Of a stretch of DNA of 64,000 nt, positions 1 to 7,952 are shown piece by piece. The translations under genes and the position numbers were made by a program. The DNA is taken from contig NZ_NRGS01000022.1 of NCBI RefSeq assembly GCF_002332425.1, forward strand, positions 86,187 through 150,186, in the 5' to 3' direction. Source of the stretch: Brachybacterium alimentarium. Its GTDB lineage: Bacteria; Actinomycetota; Actinomycetes; Actinomycetales; Dermabacteraceae. The notes beneath the pieces were generated by a model. The model was not told the DNA's origin, did no database searches, and worked only from the letters and a program-made list of their open reading frames with translations. Position 1 is the stretch's first letter. Each line of letters begins with the position of its first letter.

Positions 1-68
1 CCGGGGCGGACGTCTGCATGAAGCTCGCGTGAGCTCAAGAGCTCAAGAGTTCAAGAGCTGGAGAGGTG

Positions 69-1559
69 TCAGGCGCCGTCCGTGCTCGGTGCCGTCTTCT
101 CGGCGTCCTTCTTGCGATGACCCAGCTGCAGGTCGTCCATGTCTTCGAGCTCGCGGTTCTTCGTCTCGGGGACCCAGAGGAAGACGAACAGCAGACTGAT
201 CAGTGCGAAGGCCGCGTACAGTCCGTACGCGAAGCTCAGACCGATGTTGGACAGCGCGGGGAAGGTTGCGGAGACCGCCCAGTTCGCGGCCCACTGCGCG
301 GCGGCCGCGACCGCGAGCGCCGAGGCACGGATCCGGTTGGGGAACATCTCTCCCAGCAGCACCCAGACCAGCGGACCCCAGGTGGTTCCGAAGAACATCA
401 CGAAGGCGTTCGCGGCGACCAGCGCGACGGTGGACCACGGATCCGGGAGGGTGATGGAATCGGCGCCCGGGGCGATCTCGCCGAAGGAGAACGCGAGCGC
501 CATCAGACCCAGGGAGACGGTCATTCCGGCCGAGCCGACCAGCAGCATCAGCCGGCGACCGACCTTGTCCACCAGCAGGATCGCGATGATCGTCGCGACG
601 ATGTTCATCACCGAGGTGATCGTGCTGGTGAGCAGCGCCTGGGACTCGTCGAAGCCGACGGACTGCCACAGCGTGGTCGAGTAGTAGAAGATGACGTTGA
701 TGCCGACGAGCTGCTGGAACAGGGACAGCAGCACGCCGATCCACACGATCGGCTTCAGCCCGAATCGGCCGCCCAGCAGGTCCCGCAGGCTCCCCTTGTC
801 CTCGCGCTCGAGAGTGCGGCGGATCTGTTGGATCTTCAGGTTGACGTCAACCTCACCGGTGAAGTCGTAGAGCACGCGCGACGCCTTGTCGAGGTCTCCC
901 TTGCCGATCAGATAGCGGGGCGACTCCGGCAGGAACAGGGCCATGATCCCGTAGACGGCGGCGGGCACCGCCTCGATCATGAACATCCAGCGCCAGGCGT
1001 CCACGCCGAACCACAGGGATTCAGCGGCGCCGCCGGCGGTGTTGGCCAGCAGAGCGTTGGACAGCAGCGCGGTGAAGATCCCCAGCACGATCGCGAGCTG
1101 CTGGAGCGAGCCCAGGCGACCGCGGAACTTCGCCGGGGCGACCTCGGCGATGTAGGCCGGGGCGATGACGCTCGCGGCGCCCACGCCGAGCCCGCCCACC
1201 ACGCGCCAGATGATGAGGTCCCACACGCCGAAGGCCAGGCCGGAGCCGATCGCGGAGGCGAAGAACAGGATGGCGGCGATCACCATGACCGGGATGCGGC
1301 CGTAGCGGTTGGACAGGGCGCCGGCGAACCAGGCGCCGACGGCGCAGCCGATCAGCGCGGAGGAGACGGCGAAGCCGGTCAGCCCGGCGCCGAGGGCGAA
1401 CTCGTCCGACAGTGCGTTGACGGCGCCGTTGATGACGGAGGTGTCGAAGCCGAACAGGAACCCGCCGATAGCAGCAGCGATGCTGATGACCAGGACTTTC
1501 GGGTTCAGACGTTGGATCTGGTGGGCCGAGGCGTCGGCGGGCGTCGCGGACGAGGACAT
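69..1559 (-). CDS. MFS sugar porter (sugar:proton symporter)
   Basis: A 496-residue inner-membrane transporter of the major facilitator superfamily, sugar porter family, which typically couples proton entry to uptake of a monosaccharide or polyol. Visible family signatures are the loop 2-3 motif NRYGRIPV near residue 84, PESPRYLIGKG near 212, QQLVGINVIFYYS near 286, the loop 8-9 motif DKVGRR near 331 and PETKNRELEDM near 466. Twelve hydrophobic segments can be counted. A purine-rich GAAGGCGAG stretch lies just upstream of the ATG. The gene stands alone in front of a 397-bp spacer that carries two small palindromes (1828-1858). The exact sugar cannot be read from the sequence. Confidence 0.93.
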   Translation of the reverse strand: MSSSATPADASAHQIQRLNPKVLVISIAAAIGGFLFGFDTSVINGAVNALSDEFALGAGLTGFAVSSALIGCAVGAWFAGALSNRYGRIPVMVIAAILFFASAIGSGLAFGVWDLIIWRVVGGLGVGAASVIAPAYIAEVAPAKFRGRLGSLQQLAIVLGIFTALLSNALLANTAGGAAESLWFGVDAWRWMFMIEAVPAAVYGIMALFLPESPRYLIGKGDLDKASRVLYDFTGEVDVNLKIQQIRRTLEREDKGSLRDLLGGRFGLKPIVWIGVLLSLFQQLVGINVIFYYSTTLWQSVGFDESQALLTSTITSVMNIVATIIAILLVDKVGRRLMLLVGSAGMTVSLGLMALAFSFGEIAPGADSITLPDPWSTVALVAANAFVMFFGTTWGPLVWVLLGEMFPNRIRASALAVAAAAQWAANWAVSATFPALSNIGLSFAYGLYAAFALISLLFVFLWVPETKNRELEDMDDLQLGHRKKDAEKTAPSTDGA

Positions 1560-1956
1560 GGGAAGCTCGCCTTCGTTGAGGGACGGGAACTCCTGCCACG
1601 CTATACCTGGTCCGCCAGGCGGGCATTACCGCGCAGTCACCCCAACAGTGGATCTCATCGGGGCCGACGCGTCCGAGCATTCACGCGCCGCGCTCGTCTC
1701 CCCGGCAAGATCCCTCTCGACCAGCAGCGTCGGCCTCGACGAGCAGGCTACGCCGTCGCTACGCCTCGAGGCCGCACAGCCGTCCCGCACGCGGAGGATC
1801 CCGGAATGCTGCCGCACCCGGTGGCGCGACCGTCCGGTCGTCCCGACCGCCCGGTCGTATCCTGAAGGATGCCGGGCGCGGAGAGCGGGGCGCGGGCAAC
1901 GCGGCGCGCATCGTGCCGGAGCAGGCACGTCAGGAGCCGTCGGAGCGAAGTCCGCC
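1560..1956. other. Intergenic spacer between metG and the sugar porter
   Basis: This 397-bp non-coding stretch lies downstream of metG and upstream of the sugar porter, both on the minus strand. No ORF in it resembles a protein I know. It contains a TATAGC hexamer on the minus strand near 1600, about 40 bp from the porter start, that could be a -10 box, and a small inverted repeat CCTGG-N4-CCAGG at 1606-1619. Two 14-bp near-identical palindromic units lie at 1828-1858 and are listed separately. Confidence 0.5.
1828..1858. promoter_or_regulatory. Pair of palindromic 14-bp direct repeats (operator or terminator candidate)
   Basis: GACCGTCCGGTCGT at 1828-1841 and GACCGCCCGGTCGT at 1845-1858 differ at one base. 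The first 12 bases of each form a perfect palindrome with a 2-nt centre. Their centres are 17 bp apart. They sit about 100 bp past the metG stop and about 270 bp before the sugar porter start, so they could be a regulator binding site or part of the metG 3' end. Confidence 0.35.
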
Positions 1957-3795
1957 TCAGTCGTCGGCCACGGCGTCGGCGTCGGCCGCTGCGGCAGCAG
2001 CTTCCGCCTCGGCCTCCAGCCGCTCGAGCTCCTGCTCGGCGACCTCGGGGTCGAGCTTCACGAAGATCGGGGTGGGCTTGACGACGGTCTGGCCCACCGG
2101 GACCGGACGGTGCTCCCAGGCAGGGACTCCCGTGTAGTCACCGGTGATGACCGGGTAGCCGGGGCCGCCGTCGAGATCCTCGACCTCGTCGATGCGCGGC
2201 ATCGGGGCAATCATCAGGTCGCCGCCGAGAGCCTTCTCCACGGCGTTCGAGGACTCGGGGAGGAAGGGCGCCATCATCGTGTTGAGGTCGGTGACGGCCT
2301 GCGCGAGCACATGCAGCACGGTCAGCAGCCGCGGACGCTGCTCCTCGGCCTTCAGCTTGAAGGGCTCGGTCTCGGAGACGTATCGGTTCGCCTCGCCCAC
2401 CAGGTGCATGACCTCGGCGATCGCCGCGCGCTGGCGGTGCGCCTCGATCAGGGATCCGACCACGCCGAAGCCGTCGCGGATGGCGCTCAAGAGCTTCTCG
2501 TCGACCGGCTCGAGCTCGCCGGCCTCCGGGATCTCGCCGACGTTCTTGGCGATCATGGCGGCGGTGCGGTTGACGAGGTTTCCCCAGCCGGCCACCAGCT
2601 CGTTGTTGGTGCGCGAGATGAAATCGCTCCAGGTGAAGTCGGCGTCCTGGGTCTCCGGGCCGGCGGCCGAGATGTAGTAGCGCAGCGCGTCGGGCTGGTA
2701 GCGCTCCAGCATGTCCCGCACGTAGATGACGACCTTCTTGGAGGAGGAGAACTTCTTGCCCTCCATGGTGAGGAACTCGCTGGAGACCACTTCGGTGGGC
2801 AGGTGCAGCTCGCCGAACTTCCCGGGCTCGCCGCCCTTGTCGCCCTTGCCGTTCTGGGCGATCATCTCCGCCGGCCAGATCTGGGAGTGGAAGACGATGT
2901 TGTCCTTGCCCATGAAGTAGTAGGCGAGGGCGTCCGGGTCGTTCCACCATGCGCGCCACGCGTCCGGGTCGCCACTGCGCCGCGCCCACTCGATGGAGGC
3001 GGAGAGATAGCCGATCACCGCGTCGAACCAGACGTACAGGCGCTTGTTGGGCTGGTCCTCCCAGCCCGGCACCGGGATGCCCCAGTCGATGTCGCGGGTC
3101 ATCGCGCGCGGCTTGATGTCGTCGAGGATGTTCTGGCTGAAGCGGATGACGTTGGGGCGCCACAGTCCGGTGGCCTCCCGCTCGTCGAGCCAGCGGCCCA
3201 GCTCGCCCGCCAGGGCCGGGAGGTCCAGGAACCAGTGGGACGTCTCGACGAACTGCGGAGTCTCACCGTTGATGCGGGAGATGGGATCGAGGAGATCCGT
3301 GGGGTCCAGCTGGTTGCCGCAGTTGTCGCACTGATCGCCGCGGGCGCCGCCGGCGCCGCAGATCGGACAGGTGCCCTCGATGTAACGGTCCGGCAGGGTA
3401 CGACCGGTCGACGGCGAGATCGCGCCGGAGGTCGTCTGCTCCACCATGTAGCCGTTGTCCCGCACGGAGACGAACATGTCCTGCACCACCTGGTAGTGGT
3501 TGCGGGTCGTGGTGCGGGTGAAGAGATCGTAGGAGAGTCCGAGCGCGACGAGGTCCTCGACGATGAGGCGGTTGTTGCGGTCGGCGAGCTCTCGGGCGGT
3601 GATGCCCTCGGAGTCGGCCTCCACCAGGATCGGGGTGCCGTGCTCGTCGGTGCCGGAGACCATGAGCACGTCGTGGCCGGCCATGCGCATGTACCGGGAG
3701 AAGACGTCGGAGGGGACGCCGAAACCGGCGACATGACCGATATGGCGGGGACCATTGGCGTACGGCCAGGCGACCGCGGACAGGACTGTGCTCAT
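1957..3795 (-). CDS. metG: Methionyl-tRNA synthetase
   Basis: A 612-residue class I aminoacyl-tRNA synthetase that charges tRNA-Met in the cytoplasm. The HIGH motif is at residues 18-21. The zinc knuckle has paired Cys motifs (CPIC and CDNC) near residue 145, and the KMSKS-type loop reads KKFSSSKK near residue 345. The C-terminus ends in an Ala/Glu-rich tail. The ATG at 3795 was chosen because [15 protein letters not shown] is the usual family N-terminus; the frame stays open upstream but that extension is not MetG-like. A TAGAAT box ends 8 nt before the ATG with no obvious ribosome-binding site, which suggests a near-leaderless message. It lies 58 bp downstream of the HAD gene on the same strand. 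Confidence 0.97.
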   Translation of the reverse strand: MSTVLSAVAWPYANGPRHIGHVAGFGVPSDVFSRYMRMAGHDVLMVSGTDEHGTPILVEADSEGITARELADRNNRLIVEDLVALGLSYDLFTRTTTRNHYQVVQDMFVSVRDNGYMVEQTTSGAISPSTGRTLPDRYIEGTCPICGAGGARGDQCDNCGNQLDPTDLLDPISRINGETPQFVETSHWFLDLPALAGELGRWLDEREATGLWRPNVIRFSQNILDDIKPRAMTRDIDWGIPVPGWEDQPNKRLYVWFDAVIGYLSASIEWARRSGDPDAWRAWWNDPDALAYYFMGKDNIVFHSQIWPAEMIAQNGKGDKGGEPGKFGELHLPTEVVSSEFLTMEGKKFSSSKKVVIYVRDMLERYQPDALRYYISAAGPETQDADFTWSDFISRTNNELVAGWGNLVNRTAAMIAKNVGEIPEAGELEPVDEKLLSAIRDGFGVVGSLIEAHRQRAAIAEVMHLVGEANRYVSETEPFKLKAEEQRPRLLTVLHVLAQAVTDLNTMMAPFLPESSNAVEKALGGDLMIAPMPRIDEVEDLDGGPGYPVITGDYTGVPAWEHRPVPVGQTVVKPTPIFVKLDPEVAEQELERLEAEAEAAAAAADADAVADD

Positions 3796-3853
3796 GGGAG
3801 TCGATTCTAGGGGAGAGCGGGCGTGTTCTCCGACGGGACCGGGTTTCGCGTTC

Positions 3854-4501
3854 TCACTCGGTGTGGTGGAGCACCGCATGCCACCCGTAGGCAGCGGCAC
3901 CGCGCACGTGCCGCGGGGAGTCGTCGAGGAACGCGACCTGCTCGGCGCGCAGGTCCTCGCCCAGCTCGTGCTCGATCCGCGCATGCGCGAGGGCATAGGC
4001 CTCGCGGTCCGGTTTGGCTGCGCCGAGATCCGCCGTGTTCAGCAGGAAGCGTCGGCCCGGACCGAGGAAGGGCGTGATCCCCAGGTCGTCGAGCTCCTCA
4101 GGCACCCGGTCGGTGCCGTTGGTCAGGATGAACACCGGGATCCCCGCGCCGCGCAGTGACTCCAGCTCGTCCAGGACCTCTCGATCGATCCGGGCGGGGG
4201 AGGACAGCCAACCGCGGATCACGGCGTCGGCGCCCTCCGGGGTGCTGCCTGCCGCCACCAGCGCGGACGCAGCCTGCTCGCGCCATTGGCGGTGAGTGCC
4301 GCGGCCTCGCACCACCTCGTCGAGGAAAGGGTGACCGAGCACCGCCTCGTAGACCGTGCCGTCGGGGACCTCGGCGACCGCATCGAGCTCGCCCCACAGG
4401 GACGGGTCGAAGCGCCGCAGCACCCCGTCGAGGTCCGACACCACCGCTCGGAGGTCGTGATCGTGCACGAGACCGCGCAGCTGAGTCAGGGAGGTGCTCA
4501 T
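3854..4501 (-). CDS. HAD-superfamily hydrolase (phosphatase)
   Basis: A 215-residue cytosolic haloacid-dehalogenase-type hydrolase, probably a phosphatase of a small phosphorylated metabolite. Motif I is DLDGVLR near residue 24 (nucleophile and acid Asp), motif II is TNGT near 127, motif III is the Lys of AAKPDREAY near 162, and motif IV is FLDDSP near 191. A small helical cap lies between motifs I and II. The ATG at 4501 is favoured over 4597 because a TACGAT -10 box (4513-4508) ends exactly 6 nt upstream, giving a leaderless start, and because the extra N-terminus would be Pro/Arg-rich and unlike the family. The substrate is unknown. Confidence 0.88.
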   Translation of the reverse strand: MSTSLTQLRGLVHDHDLRAVVSDLDGVLRRFDPSLWGELDAVAEVPDGTVYEAVLGHPFLDEVVRGRGTHRQWREQAASALVAAGSTPEGADAVIRGWLSSPARIDREVLDELESLRGAGIPVFILTNGTDRVPEELDDLGITPFLGPGRRFLLNTADLGAAKPDREAYALAHARIEHELGEDLRAEQVAFLDDSPRHVRGAAAYGWHAVLHHTE

Positions 4502-4507
4502 CGCGCC

Positions 4508-4513
4508 ATCGTA
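4508..4513 (-). promoter_or_regulatory. -10 box for the HAD gene (leaderless)
   Basis: Read on the minus strand this is TACGAT followed by 6 nt and then ATG, so transcription would start at or next to the start codon. Confidence 0.5.
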
Positions 4514-4587
4514 CGGAGGGCGGCGCCGAGGAGCGGGAGCGGCGCTGAGCAGACGATGCGGCGCGATGGTGGCACTGGAGTATTCGC

Positions 4588-4616
4588 GTGACGCCACGCC
4601 GCGGGTGCTCTACGGT
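4588..4616 (+). promoter_or_regulatory. Promoter of the uORF and ABC-F gene
   Basis: GTGACG at 4588-4593, a 17-bp spacer and TACGGT at 4611-4616 give a well-spaced housekeeping-type actinobacterial promoter. The ATG of the upstream ORF is 7 nt after the -10 box, so the transcript should begin on that ATG. A short AT-richer patch (AGTATTC, about 4579-4585) lies just before the -35. WhiB7-dependent promoters of ABC-F genes have AT-rich sequence in that place, but this patch is too short to claim WhiB7 control. Confidence 0.6.
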
Positions 4617-4623
4617 CGGCGGC

Positions 4624-4683
4624 ATGTCGTTCTCCTGCCTGTGCTTCGCGACCATCGCGCCGCGCCCCCGCGCCCGCCGCTGA
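4624..4683 (+). CDS. Putative leaderless leader peptide upstream of the ABC-F gene
   Basis: A 19-codon ORF, MSFSCLCFATIAPRPRARR, that starts 7 nt after a TACGGT -10 box and ends 95 nt before the ABC-F start. It has no ribosome-binding site and would be read from a leaderless 5' end. The peptide begins Ser/Cys-rich and ends in alternating Pro/Arg codons. The last codons and the stop lie in a GC-rich hairpin (4674-4689). ABC-F resistance genes are often controlled by ribosome stalling on such leaders, which makes an antibiotic-sensing attenuator the leading guess. The ORF is short, so chance cannot be excluded. Confidence 0.5.
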   Translation: MSFSCLCFATIAPRPRARR

Positions 4684-4689
4684 CGGCGG
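4674..4689 (+). promoter_or_regulatory. Hairpin over the leader peptide stop codon
   Basis: CCGCCG at 4674-4679 pairs with CGGCGG at 4684-4689 around a CTGA loop that contains the leader's TGA stop. A ribosome that stalls on or finishes the leader would cover this stem. Further GGCGCC-containing segments at 4688-4693 and 4735-4740 could pair alternatively. No terminator U-tract is seen. Confidence 0.4.
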
Positions 4690-4778
4690 CGCCACAGCAC
4701 CCTTTCTCGCGCCGTCGTCCGGAACCCGACCGGGCGGCGCCCCGCCATGCCCGGTGACCTCCCACCGGAAGGCACGAC

Positions 4779-6308
4779 ATGACTTCGCACATCTCTGTCC
4801 GCACCACCACCGGCACCGCGCACCTGCGCGCCCGGGGCCTCCACCTCGCCCGCGGCGGCCGCGTGCTGCTGCGCGGGGTGGATCTCACCCTCGCTCCGGG
4901 CGACCGCCTCGCCGTGGTCGGCGAGAACGGACGTGGCAAGACCACTCTCCTCGCGGCGCTCGGCGGCGACCTCGACCCCGATGCCGGGACGATCGAACGA
5001 CACGGCAGCCTCGGCATCGTGCCTCAGGAGCTGGCCGTGGACGACTCGGGCCCGCGCACCGTCGGCGCGCTGCTCGACGTCCTCCTGGCGCACCCGCTCG
5101 GCGTGCTGCACGTCCTCGACGAGGCCGCCGCAGCGCTCGGCGAGGACACCGGCGCCGCCGCGGCGCAGCGCTACGACGACGCCCTCGCCGCGGCGACCGC
5201 GATCGATGCCTGGGATGCGCCCCGCCGCCTCGAGGTCGCTCTCGAGGAGGTCGGCGCGATCACCGACCGGGGGCGCCGGCTCGACACGATGTCCGTGGGC
5301 CAGCGCTACCGGGTGCGCCTGGCCGGGGTGATCGCCGCCCGGGCCGATCTGCTCCTGCTCGACGAGCCGACGAACCATCTCGACGCCCGGGCGCTCGACC
5401 ACCTGACCCAGGCGATGCGCGAGCATCCGGGGGCGGCCGCGATCATCTCCCACGACAGGGCTCTGCTCGCCGAGATCGCCACCGCATTCCTGGATCTGGA
5501 CCCCACCAGCGACGGCGAACCGCTGCTGGTCAGCGGCGGCCTGGAGCAATGGCAGGAGGCCAGACGCCGTCATCGGGCCGCATGGGAGGACGCGCACCGC
5601 GCGCAGCAGGAGGAGCACGAGCGGCTGCGGTCCCAGGCCGACGCAGCACGTTCCCGTCTCTCCACGGGATGGCGACCCGACAAGGGCACCGGCAAGCATC
5701 AGCGGCAGAGCCGTGCCCCGGGCGCGGTGCGGGCGCTGAACGATCGGATCGATCGTCTTCAGGAACATCGGCTCGATGTGCCGACGCCGCCTCCGCGGCT
5801 CCGGCTCCCCGCCTCCGACACCCGGGCGGGGGCACCTCTGCTGCGCGTCGAGGAGGTGGAGATCGAGCGGGGAGCAGGGCTGCCGCCGCGTCTGCCCGCG
5901 ACCTCCCTGCGCCTCGAGGGCGGCGACCGCCTGCTGGTGGTGGGGCCGAACGGCGCCGGCAAGACGACGCTCCTGCGCGTCCTGGCCGGGGACCTGGCCC
6001 CTATGAGCGGATCGGTGCGGCGCCTGAGCGATGCGCGCATCGGACTGCTCGAGCAGGAGGACGACCGGGCGAGGTCACCCCATCGGGGCAGCCCGGGGGA
6101 GCGGCGACGGCGGGCGCTGGCCGCTGTGTTCACCGCTCGGCCTGACATCGTCCTGCTCGACGAACCCACCAACCACCTGGGGATCAGCGGCGTCGACGAC
6201 CTGCTCGACGCGCTCGAGAGGACGCCGTCTGCCGTGGTGCTCGCCACCCACGATCGGTCCGTGCTGCGCGCGCTCGCACACTGGCCGCGGCTCGAGCTGG
6301 GCGGCTGA
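4779..6308 (+). CDS. ABC-F family ATPase (ribosome-associated, possible antibiotic resistance)
   Basis: A 509-residue soluble protein with two ABC ATPase domains and no membrane segments, the ABC-F layout. Members bind the ribosomal E site and either assist translation or displace antibiotics. Domain 1 has Walker A GENGRGKTT near residue 48, signature MSVGQ near 170 and Walker B LLLLDEPTNHLD near 190. A charged Arg/Gln-rich linker follows (about 255-340). Domain 2 has GPNGAGKTT near 389, a degenerate signature GSPGE near 433 and IVLLDEPTNHLG near 452. GGAAGG ends 6 nt before the ATG. The upstream promoter and small ORF suggest attenuation control. A resistance role is inference; a housekeeping role is also possible. 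Confidence 0.88.
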   Translation: MTSHISVRTTTGTAHLRARGLHLARGGRVLLRGVDLTLAPGDRLAVVGENGRGKTTLLAALGGDLDPDAGTIERHGSLGIVPQELAVDDSGPRTVGALLDVLLAHPLGVLHVLDEAAAALGEDTGAAAAQRYDDALAAATAIDAWDAPRRLEVALEEVGAITDRGRRLDTMSVGQRYRVRLAGVIAARADLLLLDEPTNHLDARALDHLTQAMREHPGAAAIISHDRALLAEIATAFLDLDPTSDGEPLLVSGGLEQWQEARRRHRAAWEDAHRAQQEEHERLRSQADAARSRLSTGWRPDKGTGKHQRQSRAPGAVRALNDRIDRLQEHRLDVPTPPPRLRLPASDTRAGAPLLRVEEVEIERGAGLPPRLPATSLRLEGGDRLLVVGPNGAGKTTLLRVLAGDLAPMSGSVRRLSDARIGLLEQEDDRARSPHRGSPGERRRRALAAVFTARPDIVLLDEPTNHLGISGVDDLLDALERTPSAVVLATHDRSVLRALAHWPRLELGG

Positions 6309-6321
6309 GCTTCGCCGGGTG

Positions 6322-6359
6322 ATCGGGACGGACGCAGCAGAGCACGCGCCCGTCCCGAT
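6322..6359 (+). terminator. Hairpin terminator after the ABC-F gene
   Basis: ATCGGGACGG at 6322-6331 pairs perfectly with CCGTCCCGAT at 6350-6359 around an 18-nt loop, starting 13 bp after the ABC-F stop. The right arm ends on the first base of the putative galU -10 box. Confidence 0.55.
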
Positions 6360-6364
6360 ACCCT
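6359..6364 (+). promoter_or_regulatory. -10 box for the UDP-glucose pyrophosphorylase gene
   Basis: TACCCT followed by 6 nt and then ATG, consistent with a leaderless start. No good -35 element is seen, and the box touches the upstream terminator stem. Confidence 0.4.
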
Positions 6365-6370
6365 GGTGGC

Positions 6371-7756
6371 ATGAGCATTGAAGGACTTGCCGCAGCGCAG
6401 CAGAAGATGGCCGATGACGGGGTGGCCCAGACCGCGATCGACGTCTTCTCCCACTACTACGGGCAGCTCGAGGACGGCGTCACCGGGTCCATCCCGGAGG
6501 ACACCATCGAGCCCTACCTCGACCCGCCGAAGCTCGAGGACGTCTCGATCGATCCCGGTCACGCCAAGCAGGTCTTCGACCAGCTGGCGATCATCAACCT
6601 CAACGGCGGCCTGGGGACCTCGATGGGGCTGGACCAGGCGAAGTCCCTGCTGCCGGTGCGTGAGGGCAAGAGCTTCCTGGACATCATCGTCGAACAGGTC
6701 CTCGCGGCCCGTCGGGGCACCGGGTCGCGCCTGCCGCTGATCTTCATGAACTCCTTCCGCACCCGCGAGGACACCCTCGAGGTGCTCTCGAAGTACGAGG
6801 ACCTGCCCGTCGGCGACCTGCCGCTGGACTTCCTGCAGAACAAGGAGCCCAAGCTCCGCCAGGACGACCTCACCCCCGTGACCTGGGACGAGGATCCGGC
6901 GCTGGAGTGGTGCCCGCCCGGCCACGGCGACATCTACACCGCGCTGCAGACCTCCGGTCTGCTCCGGCAGCTGCTGGACGCCGGCTTCAAGTACGCCTCG
7001 GTCTCCAACTCGGACAACCTCGGCACGGTCCCGAACCCGGTGATCGCCTCGTGGTTCGCGAGCACCGGCGCCCCGTACGCCGCGGAGCTCTGCCGCCGCA
7101 CCCCGGCGGATCGCAAGGGCGGTCACCTCGCCGTGCGGAAGTCCGACGGCCGACTCATCCTGCGTGACACCGCGCAGACCCCGGCCGAGGAGATGGACTA
7201 CTTCACCGACGAGCACCGTCATCCGTTCTTCCACACCAACAACCTGTGGTTCGACCTCGAGCAGATCGACGCGGTGCTCAAGGAGCGCGAGGGCATCATG
7301 GGCCTGCCCCTGATCCGCAACGAGAAGACGGTGGATCCGGCCGACAAGGCCAGCACGCCCGTGTACCAGATCGAGTCCGCGATGGGCGCGGCGATCGAGG
7401 TCTTCGACGGCGCCACCGCGATCGTCGTGGGCCGCGACCGCTTCCTCCCGGTGAAGGCCACGAGCGACCTGCTGCTGGTGCGCTCGGACGCCTACACGCT
7501 CGATGGACGGGGAGCGCTCGTGCAGCAGGTCGACACGCTGCCGGCCGTATCGCTCGCCCCGAACTCCTACAAGCTCATCCAGGACTTCGAGCCCCGGTTC
7601 TCCCACGGCGTGCCGTCCCTGCGCGAGGCCGCGACCCTCGATGTGCAGGGCGACTGGACCTTCGGCGCCGACGTCACCGTCGTCGGCGATGCGGTGCTCG
7701 GCGAAGAAGGCGGGGAGGTGCCCGAGGGCGCCCGCGTCGGGACCGCCACGTCCTGA
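6371..7756 (+). CDS. UTP-glucose-1-phosphate uridylyltransferase (UDPGP family)
   Basis: A 461-residue cytosolic nucleotidyltransferase of the UGP2-like UDPGP family, which makes UDP-glucose from UTP and glucose 1-phosphate for glycan, glycolipid and trehalose synthesis. The nucleotide-binding loop LNGGLGTSMG is near residues 77-86, followed by the family Lys of LDQAKSLLPV. A second block, SNSDNLG near 213, fits the metal and sugar site, and HTNNLWFDL lies near 288. The C-terminus carries a left-handed beta-helix-like stretch. This is the eukaryote-like type found in many actinobacteria, distinct from the shorter GalU. It is transcribed alone, converging on the GH76-like gene. Confidence 0.92.
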   Translation: MSIEGLAAAQQKMADDGVAQTAIDVFSHYYGQLEDGVTGSIPEDTIEPYLDPPKLEDVSIDPGHAKQVFDQLAIINLNGGLGTSMGLDQAKSLLPVREGKSFLDIIVEQVLAARRGTGSRLPLIFMNSFRTREDTLEVLSKYEDLPVGDLPLDFLQNKEPKLRQDDLTPVTWDEDPALEWCPPGHGDIYTALQTSGLLRQLLDAGFKYASVSNSDNLGTVPNPVIASWFASTGAPYAAELCRRTPADRKGGHLAVRKSDGRLILRDTAQTPAEEMDYFTDEHRHPFFHTNNLWFDLEQIDAVLKEREGIMGLPLIRNEKTVDPADKASTPVYQIESAMGAAIEVFDGATAIVVGRDRFLPVKATSDLLLVRSDAYTLDGRGALVQQVDTLPAVSLAPNSYKLIQDFEPRFSHGVPSLREAATLDVQGDWTFGADVTVVGDAVLGEEGGEVPEGARVGTATS

Positions 7757-7884
7757 CCTGCTGACCTGTCGTGGGGCGGGCTGAACCCGCTGCCCGTGGC
7801 CTGCAGCCCGTCGCCCGCAGCCTGCTGCCTCCCGCTCGGCGTTGTACGCGTCGGGCGGGAGGCGGCGCTCTGTGCGGGCGAGAC

Positions 7885-7903
7885 CTCCCGGGAAGCCCGG
7901 GAG
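7885..7903. terminator. Bidirectional hairpin terminator
   Basis: CTCCCGGG at 7885-7892 and CCCGGGAG at 7896-7903 form a perfect 8-bp stem with an AAG loop, lying between the convergent uridylyltransferase and glycosidase genes. A second GGGAGCCCGGGG run follows directly and could extend or compete with the stem. Confidence 0.6.
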
Positions 7904-7952
7904 CCCGGGGAACCCGGACATCACGGAGTGTTCGGGGAGCTCGCCGGATCGG

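Noticed and set aside
31-60. GCTCAAGA tandem repeats just after the sugar porter stop
   Set aside because: Two exact and one near copy of an 8-bp unit at the window edge; too short and truncated by the window to interpret.
66-1865. A 599-codon plus-strand open frame
   Set aside because: It is antisense to the sugar porter and made of Gln/His/Arg/Gly-rich sequence with no family resemblance.
3796-3996. N-terminal extension of MetG from an upstream ATG
   Set aside because: The added 67 residues are Ser/Arg/Pro-rich, overlap the HAD gene antisense, and the conserved MetG N-terminus begins at 3795.
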